Assembly (NCBI GenBank): GCA_012271065.1
Contig: JAAXHE010000040.1
Coordinates: forward strand, 1 to 63,788
DNA: 63,788 nt
Source: Candidatus Latescibacterota bacterium
Lineage (GTDB): Bacteria > Latescibacterota > UBA2968 > GCA-2709665
Direction: 5' to 3'
The notes under the pieces are model-generated. The model was not told the DNA's origin, ran no database searches, and was given only the letters and a program-made list of their open reading frames with translations. Below, one piece after another: positions 53,017-61,409 of the stretch (position 1 is its first letter; every line of letters begins with the position of its first letter). The position numbers and the translations under genes were made by a program.

Positions 53017-54630
53017 CTAAACGCCTGTCGCCCACGTGTTGCCACCCGCCCGTACCTTTCCCTCCCGCTTCAGGAATTCCGCGCAGTGCGCGCCGCCCGC
53101 GACGCCCCCGACCACGTTCAGTTCGTGCCCCATCTCGAGCAATCCATCCCGGATGGTCCTGTCCAGCGATCGCGTTACCATGATGGGCTCCTCCATCTGG
53201 ACGTGCATCCTGGGACCGGACACGGCTTCATAAGCAGACGCGCCGAAATCCACAATTTTCTGCGCGATTCGCGCGTTCACACTTACGAGCCGCCTTCCCC
53301 CCGGCAGCCCCGCCGCAACGTCCCGGTCCGGGAGGCAAATTATCAGCGGCGCTGTATTGTTCAGGGGCCGTTTTCGGGGCGCCACCGAATTTCTGCGACC
53401 GGGCCGCGGATCCAGGCGACACATCCCGTGCCCCAGGATCAGGCCGGTACCCGGTACCGTAACCAGAGACCCGAATGCGCCTCCCTGCGAGATCGTCACG
53501 GACGCCACGTTGCCCTCCGCGTCCGCCGTGGAGACATGGAGCGTCCCGGTAGTCGATTCTCTCTCGGGCCACGGTGACCGCCGATCCACAAACTCCGGAA
53601 ACTGTCGCATCGACTCGACTCGCCCTGCCGCATAGTCTTTGCTCAGCAGCCGCTGGACGGGTACGTCCACGTGATCCGGATCGCCCAGGTACAGCAGCCG
53701 GTCGCGCCACGCCAGTTTCAGAATTTCGGCCAACCGGTGCCAGTACGTCAGCGTATCCTCGGCCACGGGCTCGAAGCATTCCAGCATGTTGAGGATCTGC
53801 AGGGCTGTCAAACCGCCGTTCGGCAATATTGCTGCATAGACGGTCGCGTCGCGGTAGGAGGTCTCGTAAGGCGCGGTGACGCGCGGCTCGAATCCCGCCA
53901 TATCCTCCCTGCTCAGCGCGCCGCCAGAACCATTCACGTGGTCCGCGATCCTCCGCCCGATTTCTCCATCGTAAAAGTCGCGCCACCCCGCCTCACATGC
54001 ACGCGTCAAGGATTTCTCCATATCCCGACGGTGCCAGATATCGTCCGCTCTGGGCAAACGCCCTTGCGGCATCAGGTGCCTCTCCGTCGCAGGAAACCGG
54101 CGGATCACCGGCTCGAGGTTCCGAATCGCTGCGGCCGTGGAACCGAACGGGAATCCGTTCTCCAGCAGTGTCAGGGACGGGGCCACGATATCGGACCACT
54201 TCAAGCGGCCCCATCGCTCCCACAAAACCCCCATCCCCGCCATCGTTCCGGGCGGCCCCACGGCGCGGGGTCCGTGGACATTTGCGTTATCCCTCACGGA
54301 ACAGAGATACTCGTTCTCGTTGATCCCCTTCGGACCGTCCCCCAACGGCATCACGTCGTACATCGTCTCACTGGCCGACGCGGGTGCAATGGAGTTGGCA
54401 TCCAGAGACCATACCCTCCCGGTCCGACCGTCGAGCACCAGCGCACAAAGCACGTAACCCATCACCCCCGTGGACTGCGGCTGCAGCATACAGCAGGCCA
54501 TGCTGGCTGCGGCAGCCGCGTCCATCGCGTTCCCGCCCCGGTCCAGCACACGCGCGCCAACGCGAGCCGCCTCCTCCGGCCCGGCGGCCACGGCGCCCCG
54601 GCACGTGCGGACCTCTTTCCCCTCAATCAT
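53017..54630 (-). CDS. Gamma-glutamyltransferase (Ntn-hydrolase) family protein
   Basis: 537 aa. ATG 54630 has GGGAG eight bases upstream; the open frame continues to 54840, but that extension runs through a repeat and a gene remnant. It shows VLDRGGNAMDAAAA (large-subunit start), GPRAVGPPGTMAGM, and the self-cleavage site where Thr363 of TGTLHVSTAD becomes the nucleophile of the small subunit. Then LVTVPGTGLILG and GGRRLVSVN follow. The family transfers or hydrolyses gamma-glutamyl groups, including glutathione. There is no signal peptide, so it is probably cytoplasmic. It is the only intact gene between the aspartic-protease pair and the GWxTD gene. Confidence 0.9.
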   Translation of the reverse strand: MIEGKEVRTCRGAVAAGPEEAARVGARVLDRGGNAMDAAAAASMACCMLQPQSTGVMGYVLCALVLDGRTGRVWSLDANSIAPASASETMYDVMPLGDGPKGINENEYLCSVRDNANVHGPRAVGPPGTMAGMGVLWERWGRLKWSDIVAPSLTLLENGFPFGSTAAAIRNLEPVIRRFPATERHLMPQGRLPRADDIWHRRDMEKSLTRACEAGWRDFYDGEIGRRIADHVNGSGGALSREDMAGFEPRVTAPYETSYRDATVYAAILPNGGLTALQILNMLECFEPVAEDTLTYWHRLAEILKLAWRDRLLYLGDPDHVDVPVQRLLSKDYAAGRVESMRQFPEFVDRRSPWPERESTTGTLHVSTADAEGNVASVTISQGGAFGSLVTVPGTGLILGHGMCRLDPRPGRRNSVAPRKRPLNNTAPLIICLPDRDVAAGLPGGRRLVSVNARIAQKIVDFGASAYEAVSGPRMHVQMEEPIMVTRSLDRTIRDGLLEMGHELNVVGGVAGGAHCAEFLKREGKVRAGGNTWATGV

Positions 54631-54859
54631 TGGATGTCTCCCCTGGCGGGCGACCACAAGGGTCGCCCCTACGCAGCGCCTTGCTAGAGTTTCGCGGCGA
54701 CTTTGTTGATTGCAGTCCATAACGGCCGCTTTTGCCGAACAGATTCTGGCTTCGCACCGCATCCAACAACAATTCCTCCTCCCGCTGCCCGAACGGCGTC
54801 CGGGCAGGAAACGGTCTGGTCCGTACCTTCCTCCCTCCAACTATCGCCAGTTTTGCCAT
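54623..54859 (-). pseudogene. Remnant of a DegT/DnrJ/EryC1 aminotransferase gene (N-terminal about 46 residues)
   Basis: An ATG at 54859 with GGAGG four bases upstream opens a frame starting MAKLAIVGGRKVRTRPFP and continuing through TPFGQREEELLLDAVRSQN to FGKSG. This is the typical beginning of DegT/StrS sugar aminotransferases, normally followed by an EEFA block and about 320 more residues. Here the frame turns into unrelated Arg/Pro-rich sequence after about 47 residues and ends at 54623 inside the gamma-glutamyltransferase start. The break coincides with a short repeat hairpin (54648-54668). The intact ribosome site and start show it was once a full gene. Confidence 0.65.
54648..54668. repeat. 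Short palindromic repeat (GGGCGACC hairpin)
   Basis: GGGCGACC (54648-54655) and GGTCGCCC (54661-54668) form an 8-bp perfect stem with a five-base loop. The sequence GGGCGACCACAAGGGTCGCC is a unit I know as recurrent in genomes of this type. It stands where the DegT remnant loses homology and just before the gamma-glutamyltransferase ribosome site. Confidence 0.5.
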
Positions 54860-55006
54860 TTTGCCTCCATCAAAAGAAGAATCCAGAAGCCGGCAATCAG
54901 AATCAGGAAGAAAAACTGATCTACTTCCATATCCTGACCTTCGACTCCTGGATTTCTCAATGACGCGCCGCCCGGTCCGCCACCGTTCCGACCCGACTCC
55001 GCTCAC

Positions 55007-57409
55007 TTACCGCTCCAACCTGAACAGGACCTCCTTCTCGGCTGCCGCATTGCCGTTCTGATCCTCAACGCGGACCGTCAGCCGGTTCACGCCTGACCTG
55101 GCATTCCCCAGGTCCATCTCGAAATACTCCTGCAAATCCGTTTCCTCACGGATCTGCTCCGTGGATACCGAAACCTCCGGATTTCGTTCGCCACTGCGGA
55201 AAAGGCCGCCGACCCCCGCCCAGAGCCGCCCGAACGTGCCGCCCTTCTCCGGCATTGAATGGATCGTATAGTGCAACGTAAACCGGCTTTGGCCGAATGT
55301 ATCGGGTTTCAGCCCATAGGCTTCGTAATAGACAAACGGGTGCTGGTTCATTCGATAGGTCTTGGTGGTCATCGGAATCACCCAGATGCCGCCACCCTTG
55401 TCATATTTCTCCAGGCCACCCTCCGTGGACACCTGAAATCCCAGTTCCAGACCGCTCAGCTTCAACGTATCCAGCGAATAATCCTCAACCTCGAGTCGTT
55501 CCTTGTAAATCCCCGAATGACCGGAAACCAGATCCTTGACCTGTACGCGCATCTCGTAGGCGCCCGGGCTCACGTCCAGCGCAAGTTGATTCGGAATAAA
55601 GGTCCCCTTCCCCGTATAGAGTTCCTTCGAGGTGCGCAGTACCAACTCTTCGCTATCCTGCAGCGTGTGTCCCGTTTCCGCATCGTACAGCGCAATCGCG
55701 CAACCCAGCTGAAACACGGGCTGGTCTTCCGTTTCTGACTCGCTCAGACTGCGCGGGGGGATTCCATAATAGACCTCCACGCGCGTCTTGCCATTGGATC
55801 CTCTAAACGTCGCACGATCATAATAGAAGTCCAGAAATGCCTCGCGTCCGCCAGGCAGATAGTGCTCCGGCATCTGCCGGATGCTCCGGTTCATCACCAT
55901 CGCGGGCGAAAATTTCACCATCCGGCTGGTCCGCCGCAACGCGCCTTCGTCAAATGCCGCAGCGGGCACGGGAGCAAAATCGAATTTTCCACCCCCCCAC
56001 TCGTTGGTAAACACCACCTCGATTCCCCCGGCAACGCCCGTATACACCCAGGACTCCCATTTTATAAAGGACATGAAATCCCCACCCGTCACCTGCGCGC
56101 GGTTCGGGGACAGGGTCACCTCGTAATTGTCGCCATCCAGCGCCGACATGTCAGCGGGCGCCAGCGGCTCATCGGCCAGAGCGGGCGCACCCTCTTCCAC
56201 CTCCAGCGGGTCGGGCGCCTCGCCCTGATCGGTACCCGGGGGCAGTTCAGCGGGGAAATCCAGACCCACCTCGTGCATCCTGCGAACCGGAAAGACCGGT
56301 CCCCGGCCGACATCCATCATGCTGTGTGGCCCGTAGATATCGTGTGAGACACGCTCCTTGATCCGCTCCACTGAAACCGGCATGGGCGGCGCCACCGCGG
56401 CGGACGTCGACCGGTAATCAGGCGCGCCGTACCGGATATAGACCTCTCCCCGCCGGTCCCACGGATTCGCCTGTTCGGAAAAAGCGGCCCGCGAATACCA
56501 CACACGCCGATAGTGCTCCAGTTTGCGCTCGTTCACGGCAGACATCAGATCCGGGTCTCTCACCGACCAGAACCTAACCAGAAACTCCCGCCGCGCCGCC
56601 GGATCCTCCTCAGTCGCCCGATAGCCAATAAGCTCCTCCCTGGATGCGATCTGACTCACATCCTGATACAACAGGCGTTCCTCGGGCGGCATTCGGGAAA
56701 ATCCCCTGCCGTAATATTGCATCGCAAGGTCCAGAGCTTCCCGGCTTGCGCAAGCCTGCGCAACAACGGGCAACAGCAGCCCTTCGTCCGTCGTTACTTC
56801 CAACGAATCCAGGGCTTGAGAGGGTAAGTCCTCAAAGACGCCCGTACGGATATAGGCCGTGACCACGGCCTGGAGCACGGTCGGATCCCGCGTCCGGTCT
56901 ACCGATAGAGAACGCACGTAGGCATCGAGTGAATTTTCGTAGTCCTCGATGTCGGAATACAACCGTCCCATGAGCCGATGGACCAGTTCGAATCCGGGCG
57001 AAAGCGCGGCTGCCCGGGTGGCATGGTAGATTGTCTGCTCGGAATACCTCCCTTTTTCTCCCTCCGCGGTCCCCGACCTGTAGGAGGCCAGCGCCATCCC
57101 GAAGTGGGCGGGCGCAAACCTGTCGTTTTGCGATAGCGCCGATTGAAACGCCTCTCTCGCGCCCGCCAGGTCCGCCTTTAGAAGCCGCGCGTATCCGATC
57201 CGGGTATCCATGCCGGCCGTATCCGAGATTATTCGAGGCCAGTACGCGCGCAACGCTCGTTGAACCTCCACGTCGGGTCCGGAGGCAGCGGTCGTATCAG
57301 CGGCCGTCTGCGGTGCCGTCGCTGCGGCGGCGCCGGTCGGACTTCCCGTAAGCAGAAACGTCAATCCCGCAAACATAGGGACCACCGTCCGCAATCGATT
57401 CCGGTACAT
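55007..57409 (-). CDS. GWxTD-domain exported protein (paralogue of 44515-48264)
   Basis: 800 aa. ATG 57409 has AAGGA eight bases ahead; ATG 57418 is three codons earlier, and the frame is open to 57529 without a plausible start signal. A signal peptide follows (VVPMFAGLTFLLTGSPTGAAAA). Residues about 60-230 are TPR-like (NDRFAPAHFGMALASYRSG), and the GWxTD-type domain begins with RFWSVRDPDLM and has PWDRRGEVYIRYGAPDY. The second half shares with the other protein WESWVYTGVAGGIEVVFTNE, VEVYYGIP, SGIYKERLEVEDY and FVYYEAYGLK, so the two are paralogues over about 500 residues. Function unknown; context with PorV-like and TonB genes suggests an envelope role. Confidence 0.82.
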   Translation of the reverse strand: MYRNRLRTVVPMFAGLTFLLTGSPTGAAAATAPQTAADTTAASGPDVEVQRALRAYWPRIISDTAGMDTRIGYARLLKADLAGAREAFQSALSQNDRFAPAHFGMALASYRSGTAEGEKGRYSEQTIYHATRAAALSPGFELVHRLMGRLYSDIEDYENSLDAYVRSLSVDRTRDPTVLQAVVTAYIRTGVFEDLPSQALDSLEVTTDEGLLLPVVAQACASREALDLAMQYYGRGFSRMPPEERLLYQDVSQIASREELIGYRATEEDPAARREFLVRFWSVRDPDLMSAVNERKLEHYRRVWYSRAAFSEQANPWDRRGEVYIRYGAPDYRSTSAAVAPPMPVSVERIKERVSHDIYGPHSMMDVGRGPVFPVRRMHEVGLDFPAELPPGTDQGEAPDPLEVEEGAPALADEPLAPADMSALDGDNYEVTLSPNRAQVTGGDFMSFIKWESWVYTGVAGGIEVVFTNEWGGGKFDFAPVPAAAFDEGALRRTSRMVKFSPAMVMNRSIRQMPEHYLPGGREAFLDFYYDRATFRGSNGKTRVEVYYGIPPRSLSESETEDQPVFQLGCAIALYDAETGHTLQDSEELVLRTSKELYTGKGTFIPNQLALDVSPGAYEMRVQVKDLVSGHSGIYKERLEVEDYSLDTLKLSGLELGFQVSTEGGLEKYDKGGGIWVIPMTTKTYRMNQHPFVYYEAYGLKPDTFGQSRFTLHYTIHSMPEKGGTFGRLWAGVGGLFRSGERNPEVSVSTEQIREETDLQEYFEMDLGNARSGVNRLTVRVEDQNGNAAAEKEVLFRLER

Positions 57410-57880
57410 CGTCTTCATCCTTGTTTCAGGTTGGCGGCAACAGGTTAGACCCCACCCGCATGATTTGCCTCGATAATTTATAAACATAAACTTACATGGA
57501 TGGACAGGATGAACAGGATAGAGACCCAATGGACAGTAAAACGCACAGTTTTCCGGGCAATGGCCGTGAACGCATTACCCGCAGGCTGTACGACTTACCT
57601 GCACGACGCGCGAAACCCTGGTACTAATCTCAATAAATATAGGATGCTCACAGGCGCAATTGGTTGCAGAAAATCACAAAGGCGGGGAGACGGGAGACGC
57701 AAGAGGTAAGAGATGACTCGCCTCGTCAGGATGCAATTCATGCCGAAGGCGTAAAGGAGGAACATATCGGCAAAGACCTCTTCTCACGTCTACCCTCTCC
57801 CGTCTACCCGCTTCTTACAATAAGAAAGGAGGACGATCCGACGGACCGCCCCCCCTCTATGTTTACCGCGCACCGTGCCC
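57410..57880. other. Intergenic region with short repeats, no gene supported
   Basis: Near 57497-57525 is a run of related units, GGATGGACAGGATGAACAGG, resembling an intergenic motif common in many genomes. GGCGGGGAGACGGGAGACGC (57682-57701) and the partly complementary CTCTCCCGTCTACCCGC (57795-57811) could form a long imperfect hairpin. Open frames here have no ribosome site or family resemblance. Confidence 0.4.
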
Positions 57881-58924
57881 CTAGAACGTCCCGCCCACGG
57901 ATAAACGCAACGGTGGATCGAAGATGCCCAGATCCGCGTTGTGGTAGGAGAGGTCCACGGTGATCAGCTGACCGCCCGGCAGTTCGTGCTTCAGACCGGC
58001 GCCGACGCTCCAGCTTTCAAGAGCCGTATGCGTACGGTAACCCGCACGAAGCGCCAGCGTGTTCTCCAGCCAGAGTTCCCCGCCCATGCGGGTAATCGGC
58101 CGGAAGTCCGTCACGAACTCGTGCTCCATTGAGAGCGTAAGGTATCCGGGATCGCCCTTCTGCCCGAATATCTCCATCGCGCCGCCAAGGGAGTACGTGG
58201 TGGGCATTACCGCCGTGAAACCGCCCTCGGTCGCCTTGACGTTCGGACCCAGGTTCCGGAAACTCATGGCGATCCTGCTGCTGCGGTACCCGGTGTAGAA
58301 GTGGGTGCCAATACTGTAATCCAGCGTTGAGACCTTCTCAAGGTGCAGATCTTCCTGGATCCAGCGAATCTGACCGCCCAGCATGAATTTGTCGGTCATC
58401 TTCTTGGCGAAAATGGCGCCGAGGGCAATATCGCTGCCCCTGAACTTGGTACCCGTGCCCCAGGGGGCCGTCGGCGTCGTGACTTCCATCTCCTCCGTCT
58501 GAAAGCTGTTAACCGTAAATCCGATGGTCCCGAACCCTGCGTTGAACGCCAGAGCCCCCGAGACCAGCGAAGAGTTGGACAGCCAGCGGGTGTAATTCAG
58601 CGTATAGCCGACGTTCTCGATGTGCCCGATACCCGCGGCATTCCAGAACGCGGAGGTGATATCGTCGGCGATGGCGGTGTAGGCCCCGCCCATCGCCTCG
58701 GCGCGGGCGCCCTGGCCGATTTTCAGGAACGGGAACTCGGAGAGTCCCACGCGCTCGACCCAGAGGCCCCAGGCCTTGTCAACGTTTTCCATCTTCGGAT
58801 CGATCAACGCTCCGTCGCGCGACCCGGTGCCGGGGTCCGGTTGATCAACCGCCCACCCCGGCTTCACGGACAGGAGAGCGATGGTCGCGAGGGCCAATCC
58901 CAAGATGAGCCATCCTTTTTTCAT
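57881..58924 (-). CDS. PorV/PorQ family outer-membrane beta-barrel protein
   Basis: 347 aa with a signal peptide (MKKGWLILGLALATIALLS, cleavage near PGWA). The diagnostic block is GARAEAMGGAYTAIADDITSAFWNAAGI, at about residues 73-100, followed by amphipathic barrel strands and ending in Phe (SVGGTF), as outer-membrane barrels do. In Bacteroidetes PorV and PorQ work with the type IX secretion system; here the family is represented without other por/spr genes in view. AAGGAG stands before ATG 58924. It is 31 bases behind the large secreted protein gene, forming the end of a TonB-receptor operon. Confidence 0.88.
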   Translation of the reverse strand: MKKGWLILGLALATIALLSVKPGWAVDQPDPGTGSRDGALIDPKMENVDKAWGLWVERVGLSEFPFLKIGQGARAEAMGGAYTAIADDITSAFWNAAGIGHIENVGYTLNYTRWLSNSSLVSGALAFNAGFGTIGFTVNSFQTEEMEVTTPTAPWGTGTKFRGSDIALGAIFAKKMTDKFMLGGQIRWIQEDLHLEKVSTLDYSIGTHFYTGYRSSRIAMSFRNLGPNVKATEGGFTAVMPTTYSLGGAMEIFGQKGDPGYLTLSMEHEFVTDFRPITRMGGELWLENTLALRAGYRTHTALESWSVGAGLKHELPGGQLITVDLSYHNADLGIFDPPLRLSVGGTF

Positions 58925-58955
58925 AGCAATTCTCCTTAAGACGTCGCGAGGTTCG

Positions 58956-61343
58956 TTATCGGATCACGACAAACGTGCCCGTCTTGATCTTTCCGGCGCC
59001 TGCCGAACCTTCCACGCCGTGCACGGCATAGAAATAGATTCCCGGACCCACAAGCGCCCGGATCGTGGAATACGGTCGGCCGGTCCACCGCGTCTCGCTG
59101 GACGCATTGTTCTTCTGACGCAGGACCTGGATCAGCTGCCCCGCCGTGTTGAAGATATAGATGTACGAGTTGGACGGCACGTTCACGAACCGGATTGAAA
59201 GGCCGCCGCCGTACTCGTTCGTGCCGTTGGCCATGTACGGGTTCGGCACCACCACGATATCGCGTTCCAAAGCGTCAGCGGCCGCCACGAACGGCAGCAC
59301 CGGCGACCCGCGGTTGACCTGTAGAAAGTTGGAGAACGGCCCTTCCTGCCCGTTCTGCAGGAACTTCTGCGCGCGAGGCGGGAGGTCCGCGAAGGTCATC
59401 GTGCCGTCGTTGTTCACCCACTCGTTATGCGGTTCCTGGTAGGCCCGGATGCTGTAATAATAGAAGAATCCAGCGTTCGAACTCGCGTCGGACCAGCCGT
59501 ACATGCCCGGTCGCGCCGCGCGCCGTCCGTTGCCTGCCTGTTCAGCCAGACTCTCAGCGGCGCTCTCGTCGGTTTCCGCGGCGGCCACGGGCCAGTCGGC
59601 GCCGGCATCGTACGTGACGCCGGCAGGCAGGGGACCGCCTACGGGAATATCGCCCACCAGTGAGAACGGTCCGGTGGCGGTGAGCGTTCCACGCAACCCG
59701 CGATAGATGCGGAAGCCGGCCACGTCGGCGGCGCCGAAGTCGGGATGAACCGCGCCCTGGGCCTCGGCGGCCCAGAACAGCTTCACCTTGGCGTTCTCGT
59801 CGCTCTTCACGTAAACGTCGACGTCCGGTGGGCCATCCGGAATGTCAAAGCCGCTCTGATAGGCGAAGAGCGCGTGCTCCAGGTGTTCTACGAGCGCCTG
59901 CTCGCCCGATAGGTAACTGGCCTTGTCGGCCGTGAGCGACCACTGCCAGATGTCTATGGGGCTCTTGCCGGGGCCTGCATACTCGGCGCCGGAGCCGGCC
60001 ACGTACGCCACCACCACCTTGGCCCTGTCGCCCGGGCCCAGCGCCCACGGGCCGTAGACCTGGGCGTTTGTGAAACCGCCCACCTCGGTGGGGTTGTCCT
60101 GGGCGGAGGTTGCCGTCAACTTGGCAAAGGCCTCCGACGGGGTCTCTCCCTCCAGGACGGGCTCGTCGTAGTCGGCGGTCGTTCGAACCGACCACCAGCC
60201 CTGGTAAACTGGCTGGTCCCCCACAGGCTGCACGTACTGACCCGCGTCGTGCATATTGAACGCGTGCCTGGGATCGGCCGGGCTGTCCGCGAAGGCGATT
60301 GGCGCCATGCCCACGAATGAATGGGCGGACAATTTGCCATCGGGAAAGGCCATCTCCTTCAGGTCGGAGGTCTCGATATCCTTGATCCACGGGTCGCCGG
60401 TATCTTCCCAGGCCTTGAACGGGCTGTCGCCGTCGAACTGGTAGCTCAGCTTGAGCCCCTGCGCCCTGGCCGCGCTGATGGCAACCGGCCCGCCGGCACT
60501 TCCGTCCACGTAGTTTCCGGCTTCGGTGTACCGGAAGTGATCGTCGAGACCGTCGTCGTACCACCGCCACCAGCGGCCCCCCCCCTGGTTGTTGTCGGAC
60601 GTTTCGTTGATCTTCCAGGTGGCCACCAGCGGCAAGTACACTTCATTGTGCCTATCGCTGCCGACGTTCTCCAGCGTATATTCCACGATGACGAAATCAT
60701 CGAACATCTGGTGGGCCCAGTTGTGCACCTTCCGGGTGACCGTGATGTCGAACTTGTTATTCCACCTGGTAATCAGGATCTCTTCGGCAAACGCGTCGTC
60801 CGGTGTGTATTCTCCGGGCGAAAAGTTCCAGATCAACCTTGGTGGCGCGCTGGCATCCATTTCGTCCGGGACAGTCGCAGTCGGCCAGTAATTGCTGGAC
60901 GGCGTAAACGACCCCGAACGCTGCTGCTCCCACTGTGTGGCCGCGCCGAGATGCGCCTCGGGCCCACTGGACGGATCATAGACCAGCGGCGTGATATCGA
61001 CGCTCTTTCCCCGGGGACCGGTCCAGGCCGCATCCACGCCGCCGGGTCCCACGACCATGATCCACGTGCCGAAACCGACCGCGTTGCCGCCCCGGCGTGT
61101 ATAGTTGGAACTGGCGTTGCTGCTGGGGATATTCGCCCAGCCGGGATACCAGAACATATCCGGCTCTCCCGTCTGCCCGCTTCCCAGGTTCCAGCCGCCC
61201 ATGGTTCCATCCACGTTCCAGCTGACCTGGACGTGGCTCCGGCTGGTTGAAAGCCGCGGAGTATCGCTCTGGTCTACCGCCCAGGCGCCTACCGGCAGGA
61301 GCAAGCCGCAAACAAGCGCCATAAGCTTGATGCCTGGTTTCAT
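58956..61343 (-). CDS. Large exported protein with FlgD-like / type IX-type C-terminal domain
   Basis: 795 aa. ATG 61343 has GGGAG eight bases upstream and a signal peptide follows (IKLMALVCGLLLPVGAWA). The family is not recognised as a whole. The middle part (about 520-640) has fibronectin-like text KVKLFWAAEA and DVAGFRIYRGLRG. The last 100 residues, VVVPNPYMANG, IYIFNTAGQLIQVLR and PGIYFYAVHG, match the FlgD-Ig-like C-terminal domains that end many exported proteins of FCB bacteria, some of them type IX cargo. It lies between the receptor and the PorV-like barrel. A plausible role is a surface-exposed partner of the receptor (inference). Confidence 0.78.
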   Translation of the reverse strand: MKPGIKLMALVCGLLLPVGAWAVDQSDTPRLSTSRSHVQVSWNVDGTMGGWNLGSGQTGEPDMFWYPGWANIPSSNASSNYTRRGGNAVGFGTWIMVVGPGGVDAAWTGPRGKSVDITPLVYDPSSGPEAHLGAATQWEQQRSGSFTPSSNYWPTATVPDEMDASAPPRLIWNFSPGEYTPDDAFAEEILITRWNNKFDITVTRKVHNWAHQMFDDFVIVEYTLENVGSDRHNEVYLPLVATWKINETSDNNQGGGRWWRWYDDGLDDHFRYTEAGNYVDGSAGGPVAISAARAQGLKLSYQFDGDSPFKAWEDTGDPWIKDIETSDLKEMAFPDGKLSAHSFVGMAPIAFADSPADPRHAFNMHDAGQYVQPVGDQPVYQGWWSVRTTADYDEPVLEGETPSEAFAKLTATSAQDNPTEVGGFTNAQVYGPWALGPGDRAKVVVAYVAGSGAEYAGPGKSPIDIWQWSLTADKASYLSGEQALVEHLEHALFAYQSGFDIPDGPPDVDVYVKSDENAKVKLFWAAEAQGAVHPDFGAADVAGFRIYRGLRGTLTATGPFSLVGDIPVGGPLPAGVTYDAGADWPVAAAETDESAAESLAEQAGNGRRAARPGMYGWSDASSNAGFFYYYSIRAYQEPHNEWVNNDGTMTFADLPPRAQKFLQNGQEGPFSNFLQVNRGSPVLPFVAAADALERDIVVVPNPYMANGTNEYGGGLSIRFVNVPSNSYIYIFNTAGQLIQVLRQKNNASSETRWTGRPYSTIRALVGPGIYFYAVHGVEGSAGAGKIKTGTFVVIR

Positions 61344-61366
61344 ACTTGCTTCTCCCTTTCGTTTAG

Positions 61367-61392
61367 CGGGGGGCGAACTCATCCGCCCCCCG
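61367..61392 (-). promoter_or_regulatory. Strong intercistronic hairpin between receptor and secreted-protein genes
   Basis: CGGGGGGCG (61367-61375) and CGCCCCCCG (61384-61392) form a perfect 9-bp, almost all G-C stem with an eight-base loop. It lies between the receptor stop (61410) and the ribosome site of the next gene, without a T-run. It could stabilise the upstream message or attenuate downstream expression. Confidence 0.6.
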
Positions 61393-61409
61393 ATTGGGTT
61401 AACACGTGC

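Noticed and set aside
54631..54840. 70-residue N-terminal extension of the gamma-glutamyltransferase
   Set aside because: It passes through the palindromic repeat and the DegT remnant, has no conserved content, and ATG 54630 has its own ribosome site.
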